Assembly (NCBI RefSeq): GCF_964340395.1
Contig: NC_135563.1
Span: 8,493,655-8,556,154 of the forward strand
Direction of reading: 5' to 3'
DNA length: 62,500 nt
DNA from: Glandiceps talaboti
Taxonomy: Eukaryota > Hemichordata > Enteropneusta > Spengelidae
Shown: piece by piece, positions 1 to 22,845 of the stretch
Layout: the number at the start of each line of letters is the position of its first letter
Numbering within the stretch: the first letter of the stretch is position 1
Made by a program: the position numbers and the translations under genes
The notes under the pieces: model-generated
Database searches by the model: none
Told to the model about the DNA's origin: nothing
The model's input: only the letters and a program-made list of their open reading frames with translations

Positions 1-774
1 CGCTGGGTAAGCAATTCGAGATATTTTCATCGATTCTACATCCGAATCTGACTTGATTCTCTGCATTCGTGCCGATGATGGCGCGCTTGGTATTTTATAG
101 ACGTGGGTCCCCGAAACTATTGTTAACGGATTTCCAATGTTGTCGTCCTCATTTGGCAGGTATTCTCCAAGTGTTTTGAAGTCATTAAAACTTCTGCTTC
201 TCCTCTGTAGGATTTTCTGCGAAGACGGAGGTGTGCATGCATTGCTGATATTGATGTACACTTTATGTTCGTTTACAGAAAGGGGTTGTTCTGCAGACGA
301 CGACGTTCCACAGAAATTCTTACTCTTCATCAACTTCGGCCGAACAAACGACGTACTGAGTCCCGCTATTGACAAGTCACTACGGTCAAAATTTCCGAAC
401 AAGTTACCCTGCTTAAAATGGCTATCAAATGTTGATTGTTCAAGACTTTTACTACGGCGGCGTGTACCCGTGGCGCTTTGACCGAGCCTCGTTGGCACTG
501 GTTCGGAGAGATGTCTCGGCGACGTTTTACGATAAGCAATCCCGGATGCACATCTTCGTGTGTCATAACTATCTTTAAGCTTATCCCAGATTTCTTCTCC
601 CGCAATACGGTAAACCCTTTCCTTGGGTCCGAAATCCTTGGAATGTTTAGTTACAGTTTCAAGCAAATCGATGACTGCATAGCTGTTCTTCTTTCCAGGC
701 ATTGGTTCCATGATAAGTTCCCGGTTTTTCCCGGAATTTATCTTTGGAGACTTTTCAACGGCAGATTTGGCCAT
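1..774 (-). CDS. 5' end of an unrecognised protein-coding gene, open to the window edge
   Basis: On the minus strand an ATG at 774-772 opens a frame that stays free of stops for 258 codons down to base 1. An in-frame TAA at 783-781 lies three codons upstream of the ATG, which supports this start. The predicted start of the protein is MAKSAVEKSPKINSG. A short region with YAVIDLLETVTKH and GEEIWDKL looks helical; the rest is rich in Ser, Arg and Lys (for example RRRSKSLEQ and RRSRSFNDF), as in disordered, phosphorylated or cytoskeletal proteins. I see no signal peptide, membrane segment or named domain. Plus-strand frames over the same bases are shorter and less protein-like. The gene continues beyond the window, so total length and function are unknown. 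It could be a first coding exon or part of an intronless gene. Confidence 0.6.
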   Translation of the reverse strand, partial: MAKSAVEKSPKINSGKNRELIMEPMPGKKNSYAVIDLLETVTKHSKDFGPKERVYRIAGEEIWDKLKDSYDTRRCASGIAYRKTSPRHLSEPVPTRLGQSATGTRRRSKSLEQSTFDSHFKQGNLFGNFDRSDLSIAGLSTSFVRPKLMKSKNFCGTSSSAEQPLSVNEHKVYINISNACTPPSSQKILQRRSRSFNDFKTLGEYLPNEDDNIGNPLTIVSGTHVYKIPSAPSSARMQRIKSDSDVESMKISRIAYPA

Positions 775-2029
775 TCTGTATTATTGACTGACAAGCTTCC
801 CCAGCTATATATTGACATTAAACTCTAGAAGCCATTTCTGCTACATTGAATGGTGGTCACGATGTATGTTCTGGTCAGGTTTGATGTTCACTCCTTCATC
901 CAGCTCGGTAATTTGTCTGGTGGAAAATTGAAATGGAAAAATTTATGTTATTGCCATTGTTACCAAATTTTCTCCAAGTATTCTTGAAATATACATAAGC
1001 ACCCAGCAGACCACTATAGATACAGTGCTCTAAGATGTAAGCATTGTCGTCCACCCTATATGAAACCGTTCTCACATAGAACCACGAACATATCTCACCT
1101 GACTGTCACAAATGAGGTAACTTAAACTACTGGATTCGTGTTGTCCCAAATTATAGAATTTGTAAGGGTGGCCCTATTTTCTTTTCTGTTTCTCATTACC
1201 CAACCGACCCAAACTGTCAGCTCCGACATCAAAATTTAAAAAACAAAATTTGCCCGCCCTTAATATTTTATGGAACACTGAGCTTCCTCTATGGCAAGTT
1301 AAGCAAGTTTCTGGACTCAGTCAAAGTTATCCACAGTTATGGCGGCGGCGATGACTTGTTCAGGAACAGAGTATAATTTTCTTTCATGATGGAAGTTATT
1401 CAAGCAGGGGACGGGACTGAGAACATGCCAATTGTGTAGAAAAGTTGGGAAAGGGCATCTTACCAGGAATCCAATAAAAAGAAGATAGAGAGGAGGAAAA
1501 TTAGATGCTATGAAAAATTAATGAGAAACATAAAAAAATAGGGTGTGATGTCTTAGTCTGATATATAATTGAAATACTACACAGCCATATGTTTTGAATG
1601 GTGGCCAGCAATATAATGTAGCCGTTCATGTAATCAAATAGGAACAACTTACAATTAGACAGTTTTCACATATACAAAGCTGAAGGGGAAAAACTACACG
1701 AAAATCAAATATAGGTTTCATGACTTCGAGTCTACTTTGGTCGTACTGGTTCTGTAACCGCACTAGACTAATAAGCGATTTGTCGGTGTTTGAAAGAGTG
1801 AGTTAATGTACACAAAGTAGACAAACGTTTCAGTCCATAGTCAGAAAGATTCGATATTTCATAGTTGTACAATGCAAGATCTCACGTTTACATAAAGCCA
1901 AATGCCATATGGCGTTATGAAACACCACATTTGAATACAAAAGTTCTAATAATAGCAATTATTGATTCCATTTATAGTAATTGATAATTTCAAAAAAAAC
2001 ACCATATTTCTCTCGATTTCATGAATGGT

Positions 2030-2143
2030 GTTTGCGCCCTCCTGGCCTTGATGAAAAGAACGCGGGTAGTCTGTAAACTCAAGTATGGTTGGTATTTTTA
2101 CGTTTGGAAAAAGAACTCTTCATATAAACTCGGAATCACAATA
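2030..2143 (+). repeat. Dispersed ~113-bp repeat, copy A
   Basis: This segment matches 4657-4769 in the same orientation over its whole length with a few substitutions and small indels. Shared blocks include GCCTTGATGAAAAGAACGCG and AACTCTTCATATAAACTCGG. No open frame or terminal repeat explains it. It is either a short interspersed element or a local duplication. Confidence 0.8.
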
Positions 2144-2627
2144 TCCGATCTTTGTTATTTATGCGTTATATATAGTTACTCCAATTTGACACATTCACAG
2201 CAAATATTTTCCCCTTCAGTACTTGAGTACGGTGTTTGTTTTCCCCTAGCTATAAGTCCTTAAAACAAAGTTCGTTAAAACTACTTCGTGTTTACTACTG
2301 AGACATGATATGCATACATTATGTTTGCTATATGAAATATTCATAATGTGAAAATGTAAAACTGTTCTAAGTAAATTCATAAAATCTCACCATCCCATTT
2401 ATAAAAGATCGTCGACCGAATTGACCTTGTTTAGATCGAAAACTGTCGACAGGTACGTGATGCCTACTTCAATGCATGTTTTGTGAATGCTTTGAATAAT
2501 TAATGAGGGTATTAAAAGACTAACGGGTATTGACAATCATACACCTTTACGTAACTATTACTTTTTATACCGTTTGTCTCTCGGACTCTTGGACTTTATT
2601 TATAGAATAACACGATACTTCTAAGAT

Positions 2628-2629
<2 letters not shown>

Positions 2630-2697
<68 letters not shown>
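2630..2697. repeat. (AT)n microsatellite
   Basis: An uninterrupted AT dinucleotide run of about 68 bp in the gene-free region. It generates only spurious Ile/Tyr reading frames. Confidence 0.95.
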
Positions 2698-2702
<5 letters not shown>

Positions 2703-4656
2703 ATTTTTGTACGACTTAAAGTTAAAGATAAAGTTATTCTCAAAAGATGGTCGCAATTTGTAATAAAAGAAATGGACAAGAATAGTTAACCCTGTGAAAT
2801 AATAAAATGCAAAATAGAATTCAATGTCGTGTCGTGTCCAGGAAAAACTGGTGAAGGATATCAAGTCTTATTTTATTGATAGGAAAATGTATAAGTGTGG
2901 TAGTTAGTCGTTGAAACGTCGTGAGTTGAAAACGTCAAAGTGACGTAGCCAACGGTTAAAAGAGCTCACGTGACCAATACACTTCAAAGAACAACCACAG
3001 ACATGTAGTATAACGGCACCTACTAAACATGTATCAATATTTGACATAACAAATGGCTTTGTAAGTTTGTATATGTATATGCTCAGAAGGTTTTAACGCA
3101 GTCAGAATAACAGGTTTTCTCATTCACAGCTGTGTTTAGTACTTTGTATATATTGTTATGATATGGTATAATAACATACTGCATTGGGGTACTGCTGAAA
3201 TGGTCTAACGCCAATTTTATCATTCTTCACTTTTTACAATAATTTTATTTTGTTCATGTGTGATTTTTGGTCTCACGGAAAGCCAGCTTTTCAATTCTGA
3301 AAGATTACTAGGTGAGAACGTGAATTATAATGGTTCAGTCAGTCAATAGGGACTAGCGAAAAAATTATCATGTGTTTTTTGTCGTTTTCAAACCATGGCA
3401 TATTTCTCAAGTGGTGATATTTTTCCGATGGTTTGGGTGGGTTTTTTTCCAATCTCACTAACCTTTTCATAGATTAAGACAGATAATGAGGGCAAAACGT
3501 GATTTAAATTTTACTTTATAGAGGGTCTTAATGGCCAAGTGCAAACAATAACTTTTAGCCTTTTTCTCATAGCAGTTTCGAAGTTAGGCCCTTTGCCAGA
3601 ACGGTTACCCCTTCTTGTATGATAAATTTAACCTCGTGCTAGCTAGCTAGAGCGTTTCGCGGAGGATGTAAGATCATAGAGCGGTACATTTATACTGTGT
3701 TTATCTCCTGCCATTTTGTAAGGTTAAGATATATTTTGTGAATTCCCCCTTCCCGTTCTGTAATAAAAACACATGTCGTTAGATTCTCGTAAGACTGTTC
3801 TTGATGAAGTAACTGTAGATTTGAAATGACAGGATTTTTCCGAGTCGGTGAACAATCCATTGTTTAATTGAATGGAAGTGAAATATTCATTTATACCTTG
3901 AAAATGCGCGCACCAAAATATAGAAACCGTTGATTCTTGGTTTTTTTTGTACAGACAGTATATATCTTGTTTGAAGTAACTCTGATAGAGTTTTAAACAA
4001 AGAAAGTATGTTCGTTTTGCATTGTTACTGCACTAACGGTATCAGTAAAAAAAACTCAGATGAATCCGGTATATATGCTTGTTTTTTATCTAAATAATTT
4101 CACCACGATATGCTTATAATGGAATCATAAATTACTTTAATGTTTGCAAATATATTCATATATAGAATTCACTTCTTTCAGAATAGGAACTATTTCTTTA
4201 CAAACTTCCAAATACTTTGTTTTCAAACAGAGAAGGTGGGATCGATTTTCGATAAAATCAAGATGTCGGCCATAGTTACCCACCATCAGTACTACAGTGA
4301 CCAAGTTTTGTCCACAACACAAACTATTTTTCTATGCGTTTTACGACCATTACTATCTCAAACATCAAAACTTGCGTAGGTTGATCGCGAACTGATATTT
4401 ACAAAATATTTCAAATAAAATATTGTGTGTACTAAGCTTGCCTCGAATTCTAAACATAGACTAGGATAATGTAACATAAATCGATAAAGCAGAAACTTGG
4501 GTAAATAAAAGCATGGACATAAATACACACAGGAAATTACAACAGACTGGGTAATAAAAGTGAAACATTCCAGTATATTCTTCAATCTTATTTAATCACT
4601 TCGTGTCCTTAAAAGTTATGAAAAAAAGTCAAGCTAAAGTTTACCTTTGACAACGC

Positions 4657-4769
4657 GTTTGTGTCCTCCAGGCCTTGATGAAAAGAACGCGGGTCGTCTG
4701 TAGACTCAAGTATGGTTGGTGTTTTACGTTTGGGAAAAGAACTCTTCATATAAACTCGGAATCACAATA
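4657..4769 (+). repeat. Dispersed ~113-bp repeat, copy B
   Basis: Second copy of the segment at 2030-2143, same orientation, about 2.6 kb away. The shared region ends at TCGGAATCACAATA in both; flanking sequence then differs. Confidence 0.8.
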
Positions 4770-5588
4770 AATTAAGAGGTGATAAACCATATAAGTCCAA
4801 GAAACTCTTCAAGCTTGCAAACCCTGAATAGTGTCACCATCCACGCGAGAAAGTCCGCGTATATTCTTGACATCAACCTTGTCACGTGACCTAGGTACTC
4901 GAGATATAACGGGAAACCGCTATATTCGTGAAACCATTGTCTCAGTATCACGTGATGGAACATGACGCTCTAAGTCCCAATTTATATTTAAAGACATTCG
5001 GACAAAAGAAATTAAAAGACTGTCCAGCCCTGCGCAAGTGAAATTCTCAAGAAACAAAAGGCTGGCCGGGTGTATCGAAGATGTTGATTGGTCGGCTTTG
5101 TTCTCGTTATTGATTGCGTAGCAACGCTGAGTGGACAACGACAATGTGAATCAATTTTTCAGGTGGCAATGTATAATTTACGGTCGGCAGGAGATACTAG
5201 TAGAGAATGTTTGGTTACTTAAAAGTGTATTTACCAGACATGTTTAACAGTTATGAGGTTAAGATAGACACCACTCTATACATTACAAACATGTTCTTTA
5301 TGAATCCCCTTTTGTCAATTTGTGCGTGTGACGTTGACATTTTAAAAAGGTTCCGATTCCGGTTCACGAAACGTTTATATAAGATTGATACAACATGGGG
5401 TTTCTGGTGAAAATTTGATAACAGCTAGCAGTTGTAGACCATGATCAAAGAGAGATGGGAGTGTTTAATATTTCATTATTCTGTGCGTCATCGTGTATTG
5501 TAAATTATGCAAAGATTAAGAAGTTTTTAGAATTGCAGCGTCTGACTTTTCTTTTGACGCATAAAATGTCGCCAATTTTAAGTATTTT

Positions 5589-5609
5589 GGGGGTGGGGTG
5601 GGGGTGGGG
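5589..5609 (+). other. G-quadruplex-forming motif
   Basis: Four runs of four or more G separated by single T residues (GGGGGTGGGG followed by TGGGGGTGGGG). Single-base loops and long G runs are the strongest form of the G4 consensus. It lies in otherwise AT-rich, gene-free DNA about 1.1 kb downstream of the last esterase stop codon. Confidence 0.75.
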
Positions 5610-6085
5610 ATGGATAACCAAAATGGAACATTTGAAAGCCGACATTGTCTTTCACACAGCCGACAGAAATATAGTGAATACGTCTGTTTAATTTGCATAT
5701 CAAGTTGACGACAGTCACATTGCATTGACCACAGACCCTCTACCAACGTTGACGATCTATGCATTTTAAAATTAATTGGTTCATTAAAATCAAAGTATTG
5801 TATATAATATGTTTATTGTGGTCCAAGACCTCCAGTCCATAGGTTGCAATGCCATATAAACAAAACAAATACAAAACATGAATTTTCATGGATTTACAGA
5901 TTGGTGTTCGATAGGTAAAGAAACTAGAAGTTATCTTATGTGCAAAGTCTTGAACGTTTGAAAACAAATTTGCATAAATACTAAGGACGTCATCATTTGA
6001 CGAGTATAGCAAAAGCTGAAGCTTGTGAAGTCTTGGTTGATCATACATTTCATGTGCTATGTGACTGGCTCTATCAGTTTTGCAG

Positions 6086-6262
<177 letters not shown>

Positions 6263-6718
6263 CCGTCTGTCCGTTACTATTCTGAAAGCCCTATATATTT
6301 CGAAATATATTATGGTGTACAAAACTCTTTGATTACGAGATATTGACGTCTATTGAAATAGTAGTTGTAAGTTTTTATAATTAATGTTAATTTTTGAACT
6401 AACCCTTTAGCTAGAGTACTGTATGTGAGACAATATATCTAAGATTGTTGAACCCCTGGCTCTGCAAACGGACTGTTAATTACCCCTGATAGAATGTCAG
6501 TTTTGCAGTCGTAGAATGCTTTGCTATTGAATATCGAATGTACAAGGATATTGGCACTCAAAAGTGATTGTATATATACACATGGGCTTTTAGTGACTTC
6601 TACAAGTCAAGTACGGATATCTAAGTCTGTACAAGAAAATTGTGACATTTAGATCTCTCAGTACAAAGCTTGCCAGTGGCTGAAGTTTGGATTCATTTTG
6701 ATAAATGAAATCAAATTA

Positions 6719-9362
<2,644 letters not shown>

Positions 9363-9830
9363 ATATATCTATTGGTAAATGTCGTTGACAGGGGGTGTCA
9401 ACGTACATGTCGTATCAGTAGTTTGTTTTGCTCGGTGACTGAAAGATATAGTTTGATTTTGGGATGTGTATATATCGCAGTATTCCTTCTTTAAAGATAG
9501 AGTTTGTCATATACACTATCATTTAACGCAATTCACTGTCGAAGAAAACACAAAAAAGCGGACACTGCTTGATTTGGTAAATGCTCGGAGTGTCAGTTAG
9601 GACCCCTGCTTATCACGCTATCTACGTTACAGTCTCGTGATATGCAAGATGTCATTTCATGCTACGTATGTAGGTCACTATGTTTTGCTACTGAATGACC
9701 TATGACCTCGTAGAATAATTGACTGAAAGGAGTATGCCACAATAGCCCTCGGGATACCATAATTCATGAGACTTGTAAATCTATTCATCACATAGACACC
9801 GAAGAGAGGTCAGTGACCCACTGATTCCTT
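9363..9830 (-). promoter_or_regulatory. Conserved upstream region of esterase copy 1
   Basis: This block directly precedes the start codon. It is nearly identical to 14065-14470 and clearly related to 20391-20940 and 26115-26490, which precede the other three copies. Shared landmarks include GACAGGGGGTGTCAACGTAC, TTTGCTCGGTGACTGAAAG and TAGGACCCCTGCTTATCACG. Conservation may only reflect recent duplication. Position makes it the probable promoter and 5' UTR; no confident TATA box was identified. Confidence 0.55.
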
Positions 9831-10429
9831 TGTTCATCAGGTAGAACTCTCGATATGTCAACAAATTAATTATATGCTTACCTTCAGTTGAGTGTTTCCA
9901 TCTATGAAGTACTTACCCTGATAAATGATAAAGGTTGAGTTGAGTTTGTTTATGTCTATGTTCATTTTGGGTTTGTTTGTTTGTTTGTTTGTTTGTTTGT
10001 TTGTTTGTTTGTTTGTTTTATTTTGGTTTGAGGTCGGATTTCTGCTGCATATATACAACTGCAGACATCAAAGCATTCACATTATTTGTGACTCAATATA
10101 TTACAAAAATTAAAAAATTGTGAAAATAGTATGTTCTCGTTCGTATAATAAAAATTTCTTTTAAACTTTTAAAAGATTTGTCATATGGATGAAAACTTGA
10201 CATTTGCTTTTGGATTTATCGTTTGTTAAACAACTTTACAATGTTTTCTCCTTGGAAACATAAAGAGAAGCAACATATCTTTTTTATTCAACAAATTACA
10301 AAAAAAATACAATCACTTATAACATATGTTTGCCATTGTAGGTACTCTCTCACCCTCTCTCACGTTCTCTCACTCACTCACTCACTCACTCACTCACTCT
10401 CTCACTCACTCACTCTCTATCTCTCACTC

Positions 10430-10473
<44 letters not shown>

Positions 10474-10719
10474 TGGTAGCTTTGGGAATTTAGTTTAGAT
10501 TTTGTTAATTAATAATAAACAACAAGTCCACTGTTTATAACTAAATACATCCAATGTAAATTACAAGCAAAAAAAGTGTTTAATATGTGCATTTTATTTT
10601 CAACTTATAGCGAATCCCACAGGTCAAGTCAAATTATGCTAATCATGTCTGCGGTAGTTCTGTAGCATTGGTAAAACAAGCCGGAATTCGGTTATTTGTA
10701 TTACTCAAACATCAAAATA
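9831..10719. other. Spacer between esterase copies 1 and 2
   Basis: No gene seen. The spacer contains (GTTT)n at 9970-10018, a short MITE-end remnant near 10053-10070, and a CTCA/CT-rich tract at 10343-10470. The same order of blocks recurs in the spacers after copies 2 and 3, so the spacer duplicated with the genes. A minus-strand AATAAA at 10598-10593, about 125 bp past the copy 2 stop codon, is a candidate polyadenylation signal. Confidence 0.55.
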
Positions 10720-14064
<3,345 letters not shown>

Positions 14065-14470
14065 ATATGTCTATTGGTAAATGTCGTTGACAGGGGGTGT
14101 CAACGTACATGTCGTATCAGTAGTTTGTTTTGCTCGGTGACTGAAAGATATAGTTTGATTTTGGGATGTGTATATATCGCAGTATTGCTTCTTTAAAGAT
14201 AGAGTTTGTCATCTACACTATCATTTAACGTAATTCACTGTCAAAGAAAACACATAAAAGCGGACACTGCTTGATTTGGTAAATGCTCGGAGTGTCAGTT
14301 AGGACCCCTGCTTATCACGCTATCTACGTTACAGTCTCGTGATATGCAAGATGTCATTTCATGCTACGTATGTAGGTCACTATGTTTTGCTACTGAATGA
14401 CCTCTGCTCTCGTAGAATAATTGACTGAAAGGAGTATGCCACAATAGCCCTCGGGAATCCATAATTCATG
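14065..14470 (-). promoter_or_regulatory. Conserved upstream region of esterase copy 2
   Basis: Almost identical to the block upstream of copy 1 over about 400 bp, then abruptly different beyond about 14470. Probable promoter and 5' UTR by position. Confidence 0.55.
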
Positions 14471-16130
14471 AAACGTCGACATAATCGATACAACGTTGTT
14501 ATGCATGACACTAAAATACATTTATTTTGCATATAAAAGAGCTATTTTTCCTCACTACATACTGGCTTTGTATTCATAGCACTACATAATACTACATACT
14601 GATTTGAAATTGATTGTGCTGTGTACAACAATTTTACCAATTTAGTTAGAAGGGGATGGGGAAGGGGTTCTGTGGCTTTACTAAAAGAATAAGATTTTTT
14701 ACCTACTGATCTCAACCCTAATGTGTTGATTTATCATACATATACAAACTATTGAACTGTTACTTGGCATAGCTATTGTACGAACTACATGTCTTATCAA
14801 AAATTACTTTTCTGTGTTTGTGTTTCACTTCTTCTCTGATACCTGTGACCATCAGCAAGTTTAATACATGTTACCAGGCTACATGTGAAACCCCCTTTTG
14901 TTTTGCTATTGTTTTACACCATAAACTACCAAGAAAGAAATATATTCCAAGGTGAACACAACATTAATCGGATTCTCTGAGAATACTTATTATGTGAATG
15001 ACTGATAAACAAAGTTTTAAAGACAGATTTGTTTGATGATGATCTAGTAGCCAGGACTTCTATAGTACTGACATGGTGCAAAGTTAGGAGGAAAATTAGA
15101 TTTTACATCTCCCCTGGAATATCTAGTATCCACATTGAGTGACTGTATACTGCGAGTAACATTTTCTCAGCAGATCATAACATTACATTTCCTTGGTATT
15201 AGAATGTATTTATTTTCAAGGCTATCATGTTGCCAGCAATATACTGGACAACATAGCCAATAGTAAGTGAATTGAATTAGTAATCTCGTTTAGAAACAGC
15301 TGTAGTACAGAAAACATTTTTATGACATTTTTTAATTTCTATTTTGAAACCAATGACATTTATCACATTTCATTATTCAAAACCTTTCAAAAATATTTTG
15401 GTTAAAATTAGCAGTATGGTCAATGAATGGGGGGTGGGGGTGGTGTTTGAGTCAGTGCCATGATTAAACTGAACAATTATGAACAGGACAAACAAGTGTA
15501 TATTGACTATATATGATGTTAACATATCTTTATATGATGTAAACAATTCATTATATGATGCAAGTACATCATTATGTATGTGTGACAGTTATTGACATGG
15601 GTTTACAAGTATATTAACTCCATTTATAATATTGTACTTGATAATTAGCTGAATTAATCAATAATATGAATAGTTCACTCAATCTAAGAGATATCCTAGA
15701 ACTTTTGGTTACTAAACCATGAATATTTTGTATGTCCGTGAACAGACAATCATACTTCTCATAGGGTTCCTATCTAAAGAGCTTTATACATGTGAAACAA
15801 TGGATTTTGGTTAGCAATTTACCAGATACACTTAAAATTACTGAAAATGTAACATGTAAAATTAACTATGTAGTGTGCAGTATTATGCTTTGAGAATAGA
15901 GTGTCTTTTGCAAGAACAAAAAGAGTGTTTCCTGTCAACAGTGTTTTTTTATTTGTCAGAGGGGGGGGGGGTGGATTGTTTTGTGGATGAATTGCAGGGG
16001 GGTCACTATTTTTAAGTACAACATGAACAAAAAGTCGCCGGCCCACCCCCGGCCGTAAAAACTGATCGCTCCCTTACCCTGATGAAAGGTAAAAGGTTGA
16101 GTTGAGTTTGTTTATGTTTATGTTCATTTT
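14471..16130. other. Spacer between esterase copies 2 and 3, unique part
   Basis: About 1.6 kb of AT-rich DNA with no open frame that looks like protein. It includes two G-rich runs near 15428-15444 and 15961-15971. No repeat shared with the other spacers is visible until about 16080, where the duplicated spacer begins. Confidence 0.5.
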
Positions 16131-16293
<163 letters not shown>

Positions 16294-16602
16294 GGGTTTG
16301 AGGACGGATTTCTGCTACATATATACAACTGCAGACATCATTCACATTGTTTGTAACTCAATATATTACAAAAATTAAAAAAATGTGTAAATAGCATGTT
16401 CTCGTTCGTATAATAAAAATTTATTTTAAACTATTAAAAGATTTGTCATATGGATGAAAACTTGACATTTGCTTTTGGATTTATCGTTTGTTAAACAACT
16501 TTACAATGTTTTCTCCTTGGAAACATAAAGAGAACCAACCTATCTTTTTTTATTCAATAAATTACAAAAAAATACAATCACTTGTAACATATGTTTGCCA
16601 TT

Positions 16603-16661
16603 GTAGGTACTCTCTCTCTCACGCTCTCTCACTCACTCTCTCTCACTCTCACTCTCTCCCA

Positions 16662-16701
<40 letters not shown>

Positions 16702-16727
16702 CCCCCTCACACACACACACACACACA

Positions 16728-16816
<89 letters not shown>
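16603..16816. repeat. CT-rich composite microsatellite with internal (CA)n
   Basis: Interrupted CT/CTCA tract, then (CA)n at about 16708-16730, then about 85 bp of pure CT. It is the expanded counterpart of 10343-10470 and 22497-22613. Confidence 0.95.
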
Positions 16817-16818
<2 letters not shown>

Positions 16819-17106
16819 AGGCTCTCAATGGGAGTATTGGGAATTTAGTTTAGATTTTGTAAATTAATAATCAACTTCATTATGTTTTCGTATTTGAAAC
16901 CGTATACAACAAGTCCACTGTTTATAACTAAATACATTCAATGTAAATTACAAACAAAAACAATGTTTAATATATGCATGTTATTTTCAACTTATAGCAA
17001 ATCCCACAGGTCAGGTCAAATTATGCAAATCATGTCTGCGGTAGTTTTGTGGCATTGGTAAAACAGGCCGGAATTCGATTATTTGTATAAATCAAACATC
17101 AAATTG

Positions 17107-20940
<3,834 letters not shown>

Positions 20941-21205
20941 ACTCGAAACTAATAAATCTATTCATCATTGAAGAGAGGTCAGTGCAGTGACCCATCGATT
21001 CCTTTGTTCATCAGCAGGTACTGAGGTAGAACTCTCGATATGTCAACAAATTAAATTATGTGCTTATAATTACCTTCAGTTGCGTGTTTCCATTCTCTGA
21101 AGTTTTTATCCTGATAAATGCTAAAGGTTGAGTTGAGTTTGTTTATGTTTATGTTCATTTTGTTTTTGTTTGTTTGGGTTTGAGGACCGATTTCTGCTGC
21201 ATATT

Positions 21206-21603
21206 TAAAACTGCCAACATCAAACGTGGACGAACGGAACCTAGGCATGTTACAAGTGGGGAAAGTGAACAGCTGAATTGCATTAATAACACTTGGTACA
21301 GCTAGCATGGAAGTACAGAGACTTAATTGTACTTACATTTCATGGTTTGATAAGAACAGTTTTATGGCCTCTTTTATAAATAATAGTTCACATTCACAAA
21401 CAAATTTCCATGGCCAGTTCCCGGCCTGGCATTTCATGTACACGGAAATAGACCATAAAACTGGGTTTATCAAGCCACTGTGTGTAATACAAGTCTCTGC
21501 TGTTCCAACATCCTGTGTCAAGTGTTGTTAATCCAATTCGTTTGTGTACTTTCCCTGTTTGCAACAGGTTCTGTTTGTCTACGGTCTGATGTCGGCAGTT
21601 GTA
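21206..21603. mobile_element. Foldback MITE, copy A
   Basis: The two ends form long imperfect inverted repeats: the left end has AAACTGCCAACATC and GGGAAAGTGAACAGCTGAAT; the right end, read in reverse, has CAACTGCCGACATCAGACC and GGGAAAGTACACAAACGAA. TA at both ends fits a TA target duplication. A second copy is at 54059-54436. No coding capacity. At the matching place in the two earlier spacers only about 17 bp of one end remains (near 10053 and 16324). Confidence 0.75.
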
Positions 21604-22496
21604 ATAGGTACTTGTTACAGTATTCTTAAAAACAGACTCCTTTTGCTCGCGTACGAAATAACTTTTCTACTTCATATATTTGAACAAAAAACCTCGATTG
21701 AACTGTACTAACCCCCCCCCCCCTTTATGACATTAACTTTGTCTTCTGGTGCTGTTTGCACATTCACCTTCTCACCATAACAGGGAATTCCATAATTTTT
21801 AACATGTGAGCTTACATCATATTACATGGTGTCATCGAATCTTCTGCCAAAACACCGGAAGTTTGTGTTCTACGGCAAGTGATGATCAAGTATGCTTATA
21901 AAGGTACGTAGATTTTTAATTCGTAAAACAACCATGTTTTGTACTTTAAAAAACAATGTTAAAGAGGGTAACTATCTTTTATTTTGAATTTATAAAACAA
22001 TTTTATCATGGCGTCCTACTTGAAAAATCAATGTCAAACGACATATGCCAAGTCCTCGTTTGTAAATAAATAAATTGCAAAAGTTTATAAAATGTGTAAA
22101 ATATTTGTTATTGTACGTACAATAACAAAGTTCTGTTTACCAATTTTTAGCATTTTGCAGTGTGCTGCATTACAGACAAAGACTTGGTCTGTTATTTTAC
22201 ACTCATTTTTCAAGTAGGGCGTCATGATAAAATTGTTTTATAAATTAAAAAACCAAAATAAATACACAATCGTTATCCATATGGCCACATTAATCAGCGT
22301 CGATCAAGTAATTGTTTGTAACTAAATAAATTACAAAAACTAAACAAATTAAAATGTGGAAATAGTTTGTTCTTGTTCGTACAATAACAAACATTTCTAC
22401 ACTTTTTTAAATAATTTTGTCGTATGGATGAAAAATTGGCATTTGTTTTGGGTTTACAATTTGTCACGTACAACACCTTTACACTGTTTATCACAC
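21604..22496. other. Spacer between esterase copies 3 and 4, remaining part
   Basis: AT-rich, with a 12-bp C run ending at 21723. No gene seen. From about 22300 it aligns with the spacer blocks after copies 1 and 2. Confidence 0.5.
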
Positions 22497-22529
22497 TCTT
22501 TCTCTCTCTCTCCCCCCCTATCTCTCCAT

Positions 22530-22613
<84 letters not shown>
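22497..22613. repeat. (CT)n microsatellite downstream of esterase copy 4
   Basis: CT tract with a few C and T interruptions at its start. Counterpart of 10343-10470 and 16603-16816. Confidence 0.95.
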
Positions 22614-22616
<3 letters not shown>

Positions 22617-22845
22617 TGGGAGTATTGGGAATTTAGTTTAGATTTTGTAAATTAATAATCAACTTCATTATGTTTTCGTATTTGAAACCGTATACAACAA
22701 GTCCACTGTTTGTAACTAAATAAATTCAATGTAAATTACAAACAAAAAAGTGTTTAATATATGTATGTTATTTTCAACTTATAGCGAATCCCACAGGTCA
22801 GGTCAAATCACGCAATACTAATGCAACAGATGAAACATCAAATCA

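Noticed and set aside
137-828. Plus-strand open frames of 114 and 130 codons
   Set aside because: They overlap the longer minus-strand frame that runs to the window edge and lack recognisable protein sequence; treated as shadows.
15819-16046. 75-codon minus-strand frame with Pro run
   Set aside because: The Pro run is the G homopolymer at 15961; no other protein-like feature.
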